Assembly: GCA_032717465.1 (NCBI GenBank)
Contig: JAVRFU010003718.1
Location: 1,868,856-1,932,855, forward strand
DNA: 64,000 nucleotides
Direction of reading: 5' to 3'
DNA from: Coenobita brevimanus
Taxonomy: Eukaryota; Arthropoda; Malacostraca; Decapoda; Coenobitidae
Part shown: one piece after another, positions 35,060 to 46,129 of the stretch
Numbering within the stretch: position 1 is the first letter of the stretch
How the letters are laid out: each line of letters opens with the position of its first letter
Position numbers and translations under genes: made by a program
The notes under the pieces: generated by a model
What the model was told of the DNA's origin: nothing
The model's input: only the letters and a program-made list of their open reading frames with translations
Database searches by the model: none

Positions 35060-35328
35060 TGGTGGCAGCTGATGGAAGTGGAGCTGAGAAGAGAATGCGG
35101 TCTGCAGTATAAGCCATTTGAGTGATATGACCTGCTGCTACTCCTGGCAAAATTTTGAAGTGGATGTTAGCCTGCTGGGGAACCTGCACATTCTTCCTGC
35201 TTGTGAGTGAACTGATCCCCTACAATCTACTGATGTTCCTGCTTACAGCCTGTGAGTAGACGTTGATCTCCCCTTTGACCTGCAACCTATTGATAAGTTC
35301 CTGTAACCTACTAGCCTCACCCACCAAG

Positions 35329-38300
35329 ATGAGTACAGACACTGACAGTGAGCGCCGTTATGCTGGTGTCAGAGCCCCTCAGCCCTTCTGTTTGGGGATA
35401 AATGTTGCAGAAAAACTGGAATCTTTTCAAACAGAGATAGAACATGTATGCTCTTCTCTCAAGACTACACACTGAAGAACCCAACATCCAGGTAGCTACG
35501 TTCCTACAGTATTTAGCAGATGATGCCCTCAAAGTATACAATGGTTTTCAGTTTGAAGGTAATGAAGCTGATAGGACAGTGCAAGATATAATCAACAAAT
35601 TTGATGAGTTTGCCATTGGTGAAATTAATGTTACTTATGAGAGATTCATATTTAATACAAGGAACCAGCAAGAAGGGGAACCCTTTGATAAATTTTACTC
35701 AGATTTGCAAACTCTTGTAAAGACTTGTGATTACTGTGACACATGTAAAGCTTCCCTAATGAAAGACAGAATTGTGTTAGGCATTCATGACTCCAGTGTT
35801 CGTACTGAGCTACTTAAAACAAGAAATTTGACATTAGAGAAGTGTATTGATACCTGCAAAGCTGCAGAGAGTGCCATCTCACAGACCCGAGTGTTGAATC
35901 CTGTCCCTGAAACTGTGAACAAGGTCAGATCTAGGACAGACAGTTGTGCCCAAGCACATAGTTCCAACAGTGTAGCTACGAAATGTAAGCTTTGTGGTCT
36001 TTCACATGTGTTTGCAAGAAATAAATGTCCAGTTGTAGGGAAAGTATGCCTGAAGTATGGAGAAAGAGACCATTTTGCAAGTATGTGTCGTGTTAAAGCC
36101 TCTGTCAATGCCACTGTAAAATCCTCGAACTGCAAAAAGAAAGCTGTACATCAGGTTGCTGAGAGTGAACCAGATGCCCAGCCCCATGAGGCGTCCAGTT
36201 CGGATGAAGAGTGGGTTAACACATTACATTACATGCCTGTAAACTCTGTAAAATCTCCCAAGAAAGATGTTAAGTGTTGCATGTTAATTGATGATGATGA
36301 GGTAATTTTTCAGATCGACACTGGCTCATCAGTTAATGCCCTACCACTACAATATGCAAAAAATGTACAGAAGACTAAGAGAATCCTTACTACCTGGAAT
36401 AACTCTGTTCAGACTCCTGTGGGTGTGTACAGGAGAAGCATTAAAAATCCCAAAAATGATAAGAAATATTCTGTGGAGTTTGTGGTGTTTGAAGGAAATT
36501 TAGTCCCTCTCTTAGGTCTTGGGGCTAGCAAACAGATGGATCTGATAACTGTTAATGAAGATGTATTTGAACGTGTGGATAATGTGAAAGTGAGTGAGTC
36601 TGACTGTAATAGTGACATGTTTAGTAATACCGGCACTGATGGTTTAGGTACTTTGCCAGGTCTACAGTCATTGTCAGTAGACCCCCAGGTGAAGCCAACC
36701 ATCATGCCTTATAGAAAGGTCCCTGTTGCACTTAGACCAAAGCTGAAAACTGAACTTGATAGACTAGAGAACTTAGGTGTCATTGTGCCAGTTAGGCAGG
36801 TCTCGACTGAATGGGTGAGCCAGATTGTGGTTGCACCAAAGAAGAATGGTGACATCAGAATTTGTATTGACCCTCGTGAACTCAACAAAGCACTGCTCTG
36901 AGAGCGTTATACTCTTCCTGTGCTTGAGGATACATTGCATGAGTTGAGCCAGTCAAAAGTCTTCTCTAAAGCAGATCTTGCTTCTGGTTACTGGCACATC
37001 AAACTTGATGAAAAATCTACCTACCTAACCACTTTTCAAACGCGTTTTGGGAGATACCGCTGGGTTAGACTACCCTTTGGTTTATCAGTGTCATCAGAAA
37101 TCTTTCAGAACAGACTACTTGAAACTTTACAAGGTGTACCTGGTGTAATTTGCATAGCTGATGATGTGATAATTCATGGGTAAGGGAAGAGCATGACGCC
37201 AACTTGAAGCAGTTCTTTGAGAGGTGCCAGGAGAATGAATATAAAACTGGAATGAAGACAAGCTCACTCTTATAACTGACATTGTAAAATTATAGGGTCT
37301 CTGTATTACATAAGATGGCCTGGTAACTGATCCTGACAAAATCTGAGCCATATGTGAGTATCCAAAACCTACCAATAGCTGTGGAGCTAAGGTGTTTTCT
37401 AGGTATGGTCAATTATCTTGCTAGGTTTCTCCCCAACTCAGCATCTGTTTTGTACCCCTTGCATAATCTTGTAAAGAAGGATGTTTCTTGGGTTTGGTCA
37501 GCAAGCCAACAAGAAGCATTCAACCGAATTTAGTGTATGATCACCAATAGCCCTGTGCTCACATTTTACAACCCCTGTGATGAGCTTACTCTAGAAAATG
37601 ATTCTAGTGAATATGGTCTGGGTTCCGCATTAATGCAAAATGGGAAGCCTGTAAATCTTTGCCAGTCACTCCCTATCTAACTCTGAAAGAAATTATGCTC
37701 AAATTGAAAAAGAAATACTAGTCACAGATGGCTGATTAGAGAAATTTTATCAGCCTACACATATGGAAGATCGGGTCAGGGTCCTCACAGATCACGGACC
37801 TCTTTGTGTTCATAGCAAACAAGCCACTATCTCGTGCACCACGACGATCACCCAGGCGATGCTCCTCTTCACGCTCACATCTACCAGTATCAACTATTTT
37901 ATCGCCCTGGCAAAAGAAACTTCCCATTGCTGATGCTCTTTCATGTGCTCCCCTGCCTGACACAGGAGATGACTCTTTCTCAGTTAACAGTCTAGCCTAC
38001 TCCCAGTTCAGGGAATCTCTGCCTCTAAGAAATACGGCATGCCACAGAAAAGGACCCAACGTTAAGACTGCTCAAGGATGTCATCGTTCAAGGGTGGCCT
38101 AATGAGAAAGTCACCTTCCAGACTGCCTAGCCCCATATTACAGTTATCGAGAGGAGATGTCTGTACAAGATGGTGTTATTCTTAGAGGAGGGAGGGTGGT
38201 AATCCCTAGCTCTATGCGATATGAGATGATGGAGAAGGTGCACGCTGGCCACTCGGGTATAAACTCCTGCCTACGACGTGCAAGGGAGTTAATCTACTGG

Positions 38301-38548
38301 CCTAGGATGTCTTCAGAAATTCGTCAGTTTGTGGAGTCCTGTGACGTCTGTTCCTCCTATTCACTTAAGCAATCCCCTGAGCCCCTGTATCAACATGAAC
38401 TTCCAGAACGTCCCTGGGAAAAAGTAGCAACTGACTTGTTCACCATCCAAAACCGAAACTATCTTGTAAATGTTGATTACTTTAGTCAGTTCAATGAAGT
38501 TGACTACCTTCCAGAGATAACTTCAGAAGCCATCGTCACAAAACTTAA
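35329..38548 (+). pseudogene. Gypsy gag-pol, frameshifted and interrupted (G2)
   Basis: ATG at 35329. A 1-bp insertion in an A run near 35413 shifts the frame; gag-protease-RT continues at 35444-36901. The zinc knuckle is damaged (CLKYGERDHFASMC, Cys to Tyr), the protease keeps IDTGSSVN, and the shared TGA at 36899-36901 precedes the RT core. 36920-37183 keeps LASGYWHI and IADD. From about 37180 to 38130 many small indels break every frame. The integrase N-terminal half is clean again in 38157-38548: HAGHSG..., CDVCSSY and ATDLF, until the piggyBac insertion. Confidence 0.87.
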
Positions 38549-38810
38549 CCCCTCTGTGAGGCAATTCAGAATCCGCAGACATGCCCCGGGAGGCAAAAGT
38601 TTCGGGAAATTTGACATGTCATATTTTTATGATTTATGTGTTTGGGATGATGGATAATGATGAAATATCAATAAAAATAATAAAATAAATATATTTTACC
38701 TACCCATTACTGAAATTACAGCTGATGAAGCTGATGAATGCAGTATGGGTAATCCATGAGGATGCCGCAGAAGGTAAACAAACAACTTTTTTCTATCTGG
38801 TGTTTTCACT

Positions 38811-38931
38811 TATAGTTTGAACAGAACATTCTTTTCTTATTAGAAAAACTTATTTCTTGCTTCTGTGTACAATTATTTTCAAAACAGAACTTGTTTCCAT
38901 ATTCAAAAAATTGTAATTTCAACTTCTGAAC
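38811..38931. repeat. piggyBac subterminal repeat, copy left of RTE-A
   Basis: This stretch (TATAGTTTGAACAGAACATT onward) recurs almost unchanged at about 41483-41601, on the other side of the inserted RTE-A. Together with 41411-41480 and 41608-41670, which resemble each other, it shows a ~190-bp tandem repeat in the piggyBac 3' region. Confidence 0.7.
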
Positions 38932-41409
38932 ATCTGTGCTGGGAGGGGGTTGGTAATAGCCAATACCCTCTTCAGGCATAAAATGATCCACAGGTATACA
39001 TGGCGAGTGATGAGAAGGGTGGGTGGTGAACTGAATGAAAGGAAGGCAATGATTGATTATGTGTGTGTGGATGAAAGGATGCGAAGATGTATATTGGATG
39101 CAAGAGTTTATAGAGGTTGGGGGAGTGGCCTTTCTGACCACTACTTGGTGGTGGCCAGAATTAGGATGCAAGTAAGATGGAGGAATAGAAGAAGGGAAAG
39201 ACGAGAGGAAGGAGTAGTTGCAAGGAGAGTGGAAAGGTTACAAGAGGATGAGAAAAAGGCAGAGTATAAGAGAGAAGTGGAGGAACGATTGGGCAAATAT
39301 GAATTGGAGCAGATGGGAGACGTGGAAGGTGTGTGTAAGATATTTACAGAAGAAATATGTGCAGCATGTGATGTGGTGTGTGGAAGGAAGAGAAGACGGA
39401 GGGGGGTGCAAGGAACAGCATGGTGGACTGAAGAGGTGAAACAGGCTGTGGCACAAAAGAAGAAAGCATACAATGAATGGATGAGAAATAGGGGCGTGGA
39501 AGAAGTTGAGAGGCAGAAGAGAGAGTTATATGTGGAAAGGAAGAGAGAGGTGAAAAGATTAGTAAGAGAGAGTAAGAAGAGAGTGGATCAGGAATTTGGA
39601 AGGAATTTGAGTGTAAAGTGGAGGGACTGTAAGAAAATGTTCTGGAGAGAAGTGAAAAGAGTAAGACAGGGTGGAAGTGAAGTTAGCTGGGGAGTGAAAG
39701 ATAAACATGGTAGATTACTAGTGGAGAAGGGAGAAAAAGTGAGCAGATGGAGAGAACACTTTAAGGAATTGTTGAACGTAGAGGATGGAAGTAATGCGAG
39801 TATAAGTGGCTGGGGAATGGCTGGGAGAAGGAGGGAGGTGAGAAGACAGGTAGAAATCAGTAGGATAGAGGTTGTGGAAGCAATGAAGAAAGTTAAATCG
39901 GGGAAAGCCCCAGGAATTGATGGAGTGTGTGGTGAGATGCTGAAGCATGGGGGAGAGATAGTAGTAGAATGGATGTGGAAGATGTGCAGATTGGCCTGGG
40001 AGGAAGGTAGAGTCCCGGAGGATTGGAAGTCAGGTATAATTATTCCCTTGTACAAAGGAAAAGGGGAAAAAGAAGTGTGGTAATCATAGGGGCATTTGTC
40101 TTCTTAGTATAATAGGAAAAGTGTATGATAGGATACTTATAGACAGAGTTAGAGAAAGAACAGAGAAATTAGTTGGAGAAGAACAGGGAGGCTTTAGGAA
40201 GGGAAGAGGTTGTGTAGATCAGATATTCATTCTTAGATCTTTAGTGGAAAAGTTTCTAGAGAAGGGAAAGAAGTTGTATGCGGCTTTCATGGATTTGGAG
40301 AAAGCATATGACAGGGTGGATAGACAAGGATTGTGGAAAGTGTTAAGAATATATGGAGTAGATGGGAAGTTGTTGAATGCTGTGAAGAGTATGTATGATG
40401 GTGCTAAGGCTGCAGTGCGTGTGGATGGTGAACTAAGTGAATTTTTCTCTTTGAAAGTTGGTTTGAAACAGGGATGTGTCATGTCTCCATGGTTGTTCAA
40501 TCTGTACATGGATGGGGTAATAAAAGAGGTACAAGGTAGGGTAGTGGATGTTGGAGTGGCCCTGGTGAGAGAGGATAGTGTTTGGAAACTCCCTGTACTG
40601 TTGTTTGCAGATGATACTGTGTTGTTGAGTGAAGATGAAGGGGAGCTGCAAGGCTTGGTGGATGAGTTTGAGAGAGTGTGTAAGAAACGGAACCTAAAGG
40701 TGAATGTAGGGAAGAGTAAAGTGATGGTCTTTGAGAGAGGTGAAGTCAGTGAATGTATAGCGAGGTTGGATGGTGAGGAATTGGAAAATGTGAGTACGTT
40801 TAAGTATTTGGGTAGTGTGATGAGTAAGGATGGAGGTTTGGAGGGTGAAGTGCTTGAAAGGGTACAGCAGGGAAGAAAGGTTGCTGGTTCCTTGAAAGCA
40901 GTGATAAGAAACAGGGAAGTGAGCATGGAAGTAAAAAAGTTACTACATGACAGTATTGTGATACCAACTCTAACGTACGGAAGTGAAGCTTGGACGTTGT
41001 TGGAAGGACACAAGTCAAGAGTGAGAGCAGTGGAAATGAGTTATTTAAGAGGAGCTTGTGGAGTCACGTGGAGAGACAGGCTGACGAATGAGGATATAAA
41101 GGAGCGTTGTGGTGTTGATGTGGATGTGATAGGAAGCGTTGTGAGGAACACACTGAGGTGGTTTGGCCATGTGGAGAGGATGGAGGGTGAAAGACTGACG
41201 AAGAGAGTGTATGTGAGTGAGGTGGAGGGTGGAAGAGGGAGGGGGAGACCGAGGATGAGATGGAGGGATGGGGTGGAGAGGTATATGAGAGAGGGGGGTG
41301 TGAGTTGGGAGCAGGGTAGTGAAATGGCGGGGGACAGGGCGACTTGGAGGCGATTTGTTTGTGGCCACCCCAAACGGGATTGAGGCGTCTGGCAATAGAT
41401 AGATAGATA
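38932..41409 (+). mobile_element. RTE-A retrotransposon inside piggyBac (U6), plus strand
   Basis: 5'-truncated within the endonuclease (ICAGRG region) and ending in a TAGA-type tail at 41394-41409. GAAC at 38928-38931 and 41410-41413 is a possible short TSD. It is oriented opposite to the transposase and to the array's other RTE-A copies. Confidence 0.83.
38950..41383 (+). pseudogene. RTE-A endonuclease C-terminus + reverse transcriptase, one frameshift
   Basis: The first open stretch (38950-40083, 377 codons) holds the end of the AP-like endonuclease (YTWRVMRRVGGE, MIDYVCVDERM, LSDHYLVVARI with the catalytic Asp-His), a basic coiled linker, WREHFKELLNVEDGSN and the start of the RT (GKAPGIDGVCGEML, PLYKGKGEKEV). 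A 2-bp deletion at 40075-40080 shifts the frame. The second (40121-41383, 420 codons) covers QGGFRKGRGCVDQIF, AAFMDLEKAYDRV, QGCVMSPWLF, LLFADDTVLL, TFKYLGSVMSKDG, SEAWTLLEGHKS, RWFGHVERMEGERL, RGRGRPRMRW and the terminus GHPKRD just before the tail. All RT motifs are intact and Trp is present where the minus-strand copies have a stop. The best-preserved RTE-A here. Confidence 0.87.
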
Positions 41410-41410
41410 G

Positions 41411-41670
41411 AACTTTACTTATGCTACCAGTAATTATAACAACTTATTTCCTCTCATTCAACAAAACTTTTCTTCTTGTTCTTATAGTTTGAACAGAACA
41501 TTCTTTTCTTATTAGAAAAACTTATTTCTTGCTTCTGTGTACAATTATTTTCAAAACAGAACTTGTTTCCATATTCAAAAAACTAATTTCAACTTCTGAA
41601 CTTTTACCTGTGCTTCCACTAATCAGAACAGAACTTATTTCCTCTCATTCAACAAAACTTTTCTTCTTGT
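41411..41670. repeat. piggyBac subterminal tandem repeats right of RTE-A
   Basis: Two copies of an AACTTATTTCCTCTCATTC-containing box (41441-41480 and 41631-41670) with the TATAGTTTGAACAG stretch between them. Noncoding, downstream of the transposase stop on the minus strand. Confidence 0.68.
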
Positions 41671-41690
41671 TATCCATTACTTCTGTTTGG

Positions 41691-43473
41691 CTAGAACTTT
41701 GCAAGTGTGTGGTAGTCACGCCAACACTCAAAACATAGTGCGACACCACATTCTTTACACCATGTGCTCACTCGGTTGTTCTTCCGCGGCTTTCTCACAG
41801 AATGAAGGCAGACATGACATGATCGCTGTCCAGTCTTTCGGGTATGTGTTGGAGGCAGCTTTTGTAGATAGTGCCTATTGGCGAATCCCGTTGCTACAAG
41901 TCTGTCAGCAGCTAGTTCAGAGTGGCGTCCAGGACGGTCTTTGTTCAGTGTTCCATACTTGGTGAGCAGTTGTCTCACCACTTCCAGAACAAAGTGCCTC
42001 AGTGACTTCTTCTTTTGGGTTTCTGCCTTGTACATATGGTAGGCATTCAGCATTGACAAATCAACCATATGAAAAAATAACTTCTTGTACCATTTTACGG
42101 TACGTCTGATACACTCCACAGTACCTATTTGGGCATCCGACTTGTCAACAAGTCTCATATTTTTTGTGTAATCAGTTACTACGTCCGGTTTGAGGACTGG
42201 TTCTTTTGTTCTATAGTCCACTTTTCCTGATGGAATCAAGTTGCCACGATGGAAGGTGCTCAGCATACAAACCTCCCGTTTATCTGTCCATCTGACACAC
42301 AGCAAAGGATCACTTCTGTAGAGCTCACAGGTTCCTCGAGCACTACGTCCTCCAAACTTTGGAAGATATTTCCTGTTCTTCCGGACTGTCCCACAACTAC
42401 CAGTGTTATGATCATGAAGGAAACTACACAGGGATGGGGAAGTATACCAATTATCAGTATACAAAACATGTCCCTTGTTCAGAAATGGTGCCATCAATTT
42501 TTTTACCACAGAGCCAGAAAATCCTAGGGGATCTCTTGCAGGTACATCAATATCAGTGCCAGTGTACACTATAATGTCTAACACTATGCCAGTTAGGCAG
42601 TCACAAATAACAAAAAAATTTTATTCCAAATCTGTGTCTTTTGGAGGGAATGTATTGCTTGAATATAAGTCTGCCACGGAACAGAATGAGACTTTCATCA
42701 ATAACAAGTTTCTGATAGGGTGCAAAGAAGGAGCGAATACGCTCCCTTATCTTTTCAATTACTGGACGAACCTTCCAAAGGCGGTCATCAGTACTGGGAT
42801 GGTTGTTGTCTGTGAAATGAATAAATCGCATGAGTAGCTGGTACCTGTCCCTGGGCATGTACTTGGGAAATATTGGGGTATGAATCAGTGGATCTCGGTT
42901 CCAGTAGTCACGAACATTTTGCTTCTTTACTTGTGGCATCAGAAGAGTGAGTGCAAGAAATGTGTACATTTCAGGTACACTGGTATCATACCAACGTTTC
43001 ATTTTATTGTGTGGAGAAAAAGGATGTTTGTCCTTCATGAACTGATAATATCTATTGGTTTCTTGTACCAAATAATCAAGAATTTCACCATCAAAAAACA
43101 GGAGAAAATACTCCATTTCAGAACTGTTTTTGTCTACTCCAGCAGCCCTTGTCACTCCACTGTGAGTTGCATCAAATCTATAGCAATTTGGTATGAATCT
43201 ATCACCATTTGCCCAGATAAACCCAGATCCACCAGCACTACCAATACCACCAGGCCTACGGGGAGGGTCACACACCCTGGGATCATCATCATCATCATCA
43301 CTTAGGTCTGAATCATCATCACTCTCGTCACTCACGGGAATAAATCCATCACTGTCACTGTCTGCCATCCCCTCACTGTCACTACCACTCTCCTGTGCCA
43401 TCCCCTCACTGTCACTACCACTCTCCTGGTCATCACTATCGTACTCCAAACCTGGCGATAACTTACGTTTCAC
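41691..43473 (-). pseudogene. piggyBac transposase, one homopolymer frameshift, 5' end in gap
   Basis: Encodes a DDE/D transposase that would excise and insert at TTAA. Upstream part (43473-42601): acidic N-terminus with a duplicated ESGSDSEGMA block, then DRYQLLMRFIHFTDN and VIDESLILFRGR with the first catalytic Asp (about residue 258 of this part). Downstream part (42584-41691): VLYTDNWYTS with the second Asp, MRLVDKSDAQ with the third, and a C-terminal Cys-rich zinc domain (CHVC, CKECG, CFECWRDYHT). The two parts are separated only by one extra T in a T7 run at 42613-42619. The start codon is not visible: the reading frame is open up to the gap at 43477. All expected motifs are present, so this is a recently active gene or one with a sequencing indel. 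Confidence 0.88.
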
Positions 43474-43476
43474 GCC

Positions 43477-43576
43477 NNNNNNNNNNNNNNNNNNNNNNNN
43501 NNNNNNNNNNNNNNNNNNNNNNNNNNNNNNNNNNNNNNNNNNNNNNNNNNNNNNNNNNNNNNNNNNNNNNNNNNNN
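43477..43576. other. Assembly gap, exactly 100 N
   Basis: One hundred N, the usual placeholder for a gap of unknown size. The left side is piggyBac transposase; the right side is CJ sequence of the array. Compared with U3, the missing part should include the piggyBac 5' end, the rest of Gypsy, the I-group linker and part of CJ, i.e. several kilobases. Confidence 0.95.
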
Positions 43577-43667
43577 CGAATAAACCCATGTAAAAGGTTA
43601 ACAATTGTGCTGGAGTCAAGAAGGTATGAGTTGGCTTAGCAAATCTAATCTTTTGGAAACAGATTTT
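43577..43667 (-). pseudogene. CJ element, short RT remnant after gap (U6)
   Basis: 91 bp matching the QLCTFLTPAQLLTFYMGL region of CJ (43577 equals about 4422 in U2), running into the TATC tail of RTE-A. Confidence 0.65.
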
Positions 43668-45352
43668 ACTATCTATCTATCTATCTATTGCCAGACGCCT
43701 CAATCCCGTTTGGGGTGGCCACAAACAAATCACCTCCAAGTTGCCCTGTCCCCCGCCATTTCACTGCCATGCTCCCAACTCACATCCACCCTCTCCTCAT
43801 ATACCTCTCCACCCCATCCCTCCATCTCATCCTTGGCCTCCCCCTCCCTCTGACCCCCACCACCACACTCACAAACAATCACATTGTCAGTATTTCACCC
43901 TCCAACCTCTCCACATGGCAAAATCACCTCAGTGTGTTCCTCAGAAGGCTTCCATTCACATCGACATCCACACCACAATGCTCCTTTATATCCTCGTTCG
44001 TCAGCCTGTCTCTCCATGTGACTCCACAGGCTCCTCTTAAATAACTCATTTCCACCGCTCTCACTCTTGACTTGTGTCCTTCCAACAACGTTCAAGCTTC
44101 ACTTCTGTACGTTAGAGTTGGTATCACAATACTGTTATGTAGTAACTTTTTCACTTCCATGCTCACTTCCCTGTTTCTTATCACTGCTTTCAAAGAACCA
44201 GCAATCTTTCTTCCCTACAAAATTCTTTTCTCAAGCACTTCACCTCTCCAAAGTTCCATCCTTACTCATCACACTACCCAGGTACTTAAACGTACTCACA
44301 TTTTCCAATTCCCCACCATCCAACCTCACTGTACATTAGCTGACTTCACCTCTCTAAAAGATCATCACTTTACTCTTCCCTACATTCACCTTTAGATTCC
44401 GTTTCTTACACACTCTCCCAAACTCATCCACCAAGCCTTGCAGCTCCCCTTCGTCTTCACTCAACAACACAGTATCACCTGCAAACAACAGTAGAGGGAG
44501 TTTCCAAACACTATCCTCTCTCACCAGGGCCACTCCAACATCCACTTCACTCCTACCTTGTACATCTTTTATTACCCCATCCATGTACAGATTGAACAAC
44601 CATGGAGACATGACACATCCTTGCTCTAACCCAACCTTCAAAGAGAAATATTCACTTAGTTCAACATCCACACGTACCTTCTGCAGCCTTCGCATCCATC
44701 GTACATACTCTTCACAGCATTCAACAAACTTCCCATCTACTCCATATATTCTTAACACTTTCCACAATCCTTGTCTATCCACCCTCCTGTCATATGCTTT
44801 CTCCAAATCCATGGTGCCACATACAACTTCTTTTCTCTTCTCTAGAAACTTTTCCACTAAAGATCTAAGAATGAATATCTGAGCTACACAACCTCTTCCC
44901 TTCCTAAAGCCTCCTGTTCTTCTCCAACTAATTTCTCTGTTCTTTCTCTAACATCTGTCAATAAGTATCCTACCATACACTTTTCCTATTATACTAAGAA
45001 GACAAATGCCCCTATGATTACCACACACTTCTTTTTCCCCTTTTCCTTTGTACAAGGGAATAATTATACACCTGACTTCCCAATCCTCCGGGACCTCTAC
45101 CTTCCTCCCAGGCCAATCTGCACATCTTCCACATCCATTCTACTACTATCTCTCCCCCATGCTTCAGCATTTCACCACACACTCCATCAATTCTTGGGGC
45201 TTTCCTCAATTTAACTTTCTTTCATTTTTTCTACCCTACTAGATTTCTTCCTGTCTTCTCACCTCCCTCCTTCTCCAAGCCATTCCTTCGAGCCACTTAT
45301 ACTCGCATTACTTCCATCCTCTATGTTCAACAACAATTCCTTAAAGTGTTCA
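43668..45352 (-). pseudogene. RTE-A with many indels (U6)
   Basis: Same junctions as U2: TATC tail at 43668-43688 and truncation near 45352. Only one long stretch is open (44857-44354: LEKAYD, QGCVMSPWLF, LLFAGDTVLL, where the FADD box reads FAGD). Small insertions and deletions occur about every 50-100 bp (for example near 44218, 44545, 44690, 44785, 45068, 45232), far more than in other copies. Confidence 0.78.
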
Positions 45353-45605
45353 AGACAGCTGGTGATAGGACAGAGTCCCTAGAGGAACACCACTACTCAT
45401 AGCTCTAGGAGAAAAACAGTGGCCGTCTACAACTGCAGCTGTAGAACGACCAGAAAGGAAGCTTGAGATGAAGGCAAGCACAGATAGAAGAATAGAAGCC
45501 ATAAGAGGGCAGTTTGGAAATTAAAAATTTATGCCAGACTCAACTAAAAGTCTTTGAGATGTCAAGTGAAATGGCAAAAGCTTTCACTAAAATCCTGAAA
45601 GGATT
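45353..45605 (-). pseudogene. CJ element, 5' RT fragment (U6)
   Basis: Colinear with U2 with extra small indels (for example CCCTAGAGG near 45378 and AGGCAAGCACAG near 45474). Confidence 0.6.
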
Positions 45606-46129
45606 GGATAACACTAGAGCTTGATGCAGCAGAAGCAGGGTATGGGTCATGTCAGCAGCCTCTCTAGGATGAGCACGACCCTTTAAAAGGCTCACCCCCC
45701 TCAGGCAAGAAGCCTGTATCTACTTTATATGTGGGAGCCACATACGCCAGGCGTCACAGATGAGGCCCAAAACCCTCACTTCCATACCAGCAATCCTTTG
45801 GCCATTTAAAAACAAATCTGGGTCAGGATGGGCCCCATTTGCATAACTGGCAGAAGTGCACTCCAATGGTCTCAGATGAGGAAAATCTAAAAGCCATGTT
45901 TTGGTGCCCTGGTAACAGAATGATTTATTGCAAGTTGCAGCCAGCACTCTGCCACCAACATACTGGATGCAGCAAATGAAACAGAGACATCCTTCACAAA
46001 GAGGAAGCTCTTCACTCCTCTTCTCCACAATGCCATTAATCCTTTTGACAGTTAGGGTAGTGGTGCAAAGCACTCACCCTCGATGCTGGACAACGTGTGC
46101 TTTTAATCAGAACAAAATCGCCCTATGAT
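45606..46129 (-). pseudogene. I-group RT fragment, indel-rich (U6)
   Basis: Recognisable by HPDPDLFLNGQRI and VRVLGLICDA in the frame 46073-45720, with several indels (45640-45745, 45838, 46068-46110) compared with the other units. Confidence 0.66.

Larger units (their letters stand above)
34872..38548 (+). mobile_element. Gypsy G2 (U6), 3' part beyond piggyBac lost in gap
   Basis: Left TSD AGCGT at 34867-34871, same target as G1. The element is continuous to the integrase, where a piggyBac element enters at TTAA 38545-38548. The 3' portion and 3' LTR would lie beyond the assembly gap at 43477; the sequence after the gap is already CJ, so they are not seen. Confidence 0.87.
38545..43476 (-). 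mobile_element. piggyBac element inserted in Gypsy integrase (U6)
   Basis: The left boundary is TTAA at 38545-38548; G1 has the undisturbed AACTTAAGCACC at the same integrase codons. The terminus reads TTAACCCCTCTGTGAGGC, sharing TTAACCCCT with the MITE ends. The transposase is on the minus strand, so 38545 is the distal (3') end. Tandem subterminal repeats and a plus-strand RTE-A insertion lie between. The other end falls in the 100-N gap. Confidence 0.85.

Noticed and set aside
38950..40083. Host gene similar to craniofacial development protein 2 (endonuclease-like)
   Set aside because: That label is commonly given to RTE endonuclease fragments; here the frame leads straight into an RTE RT with a TAGA tail and is duplicated with the element.
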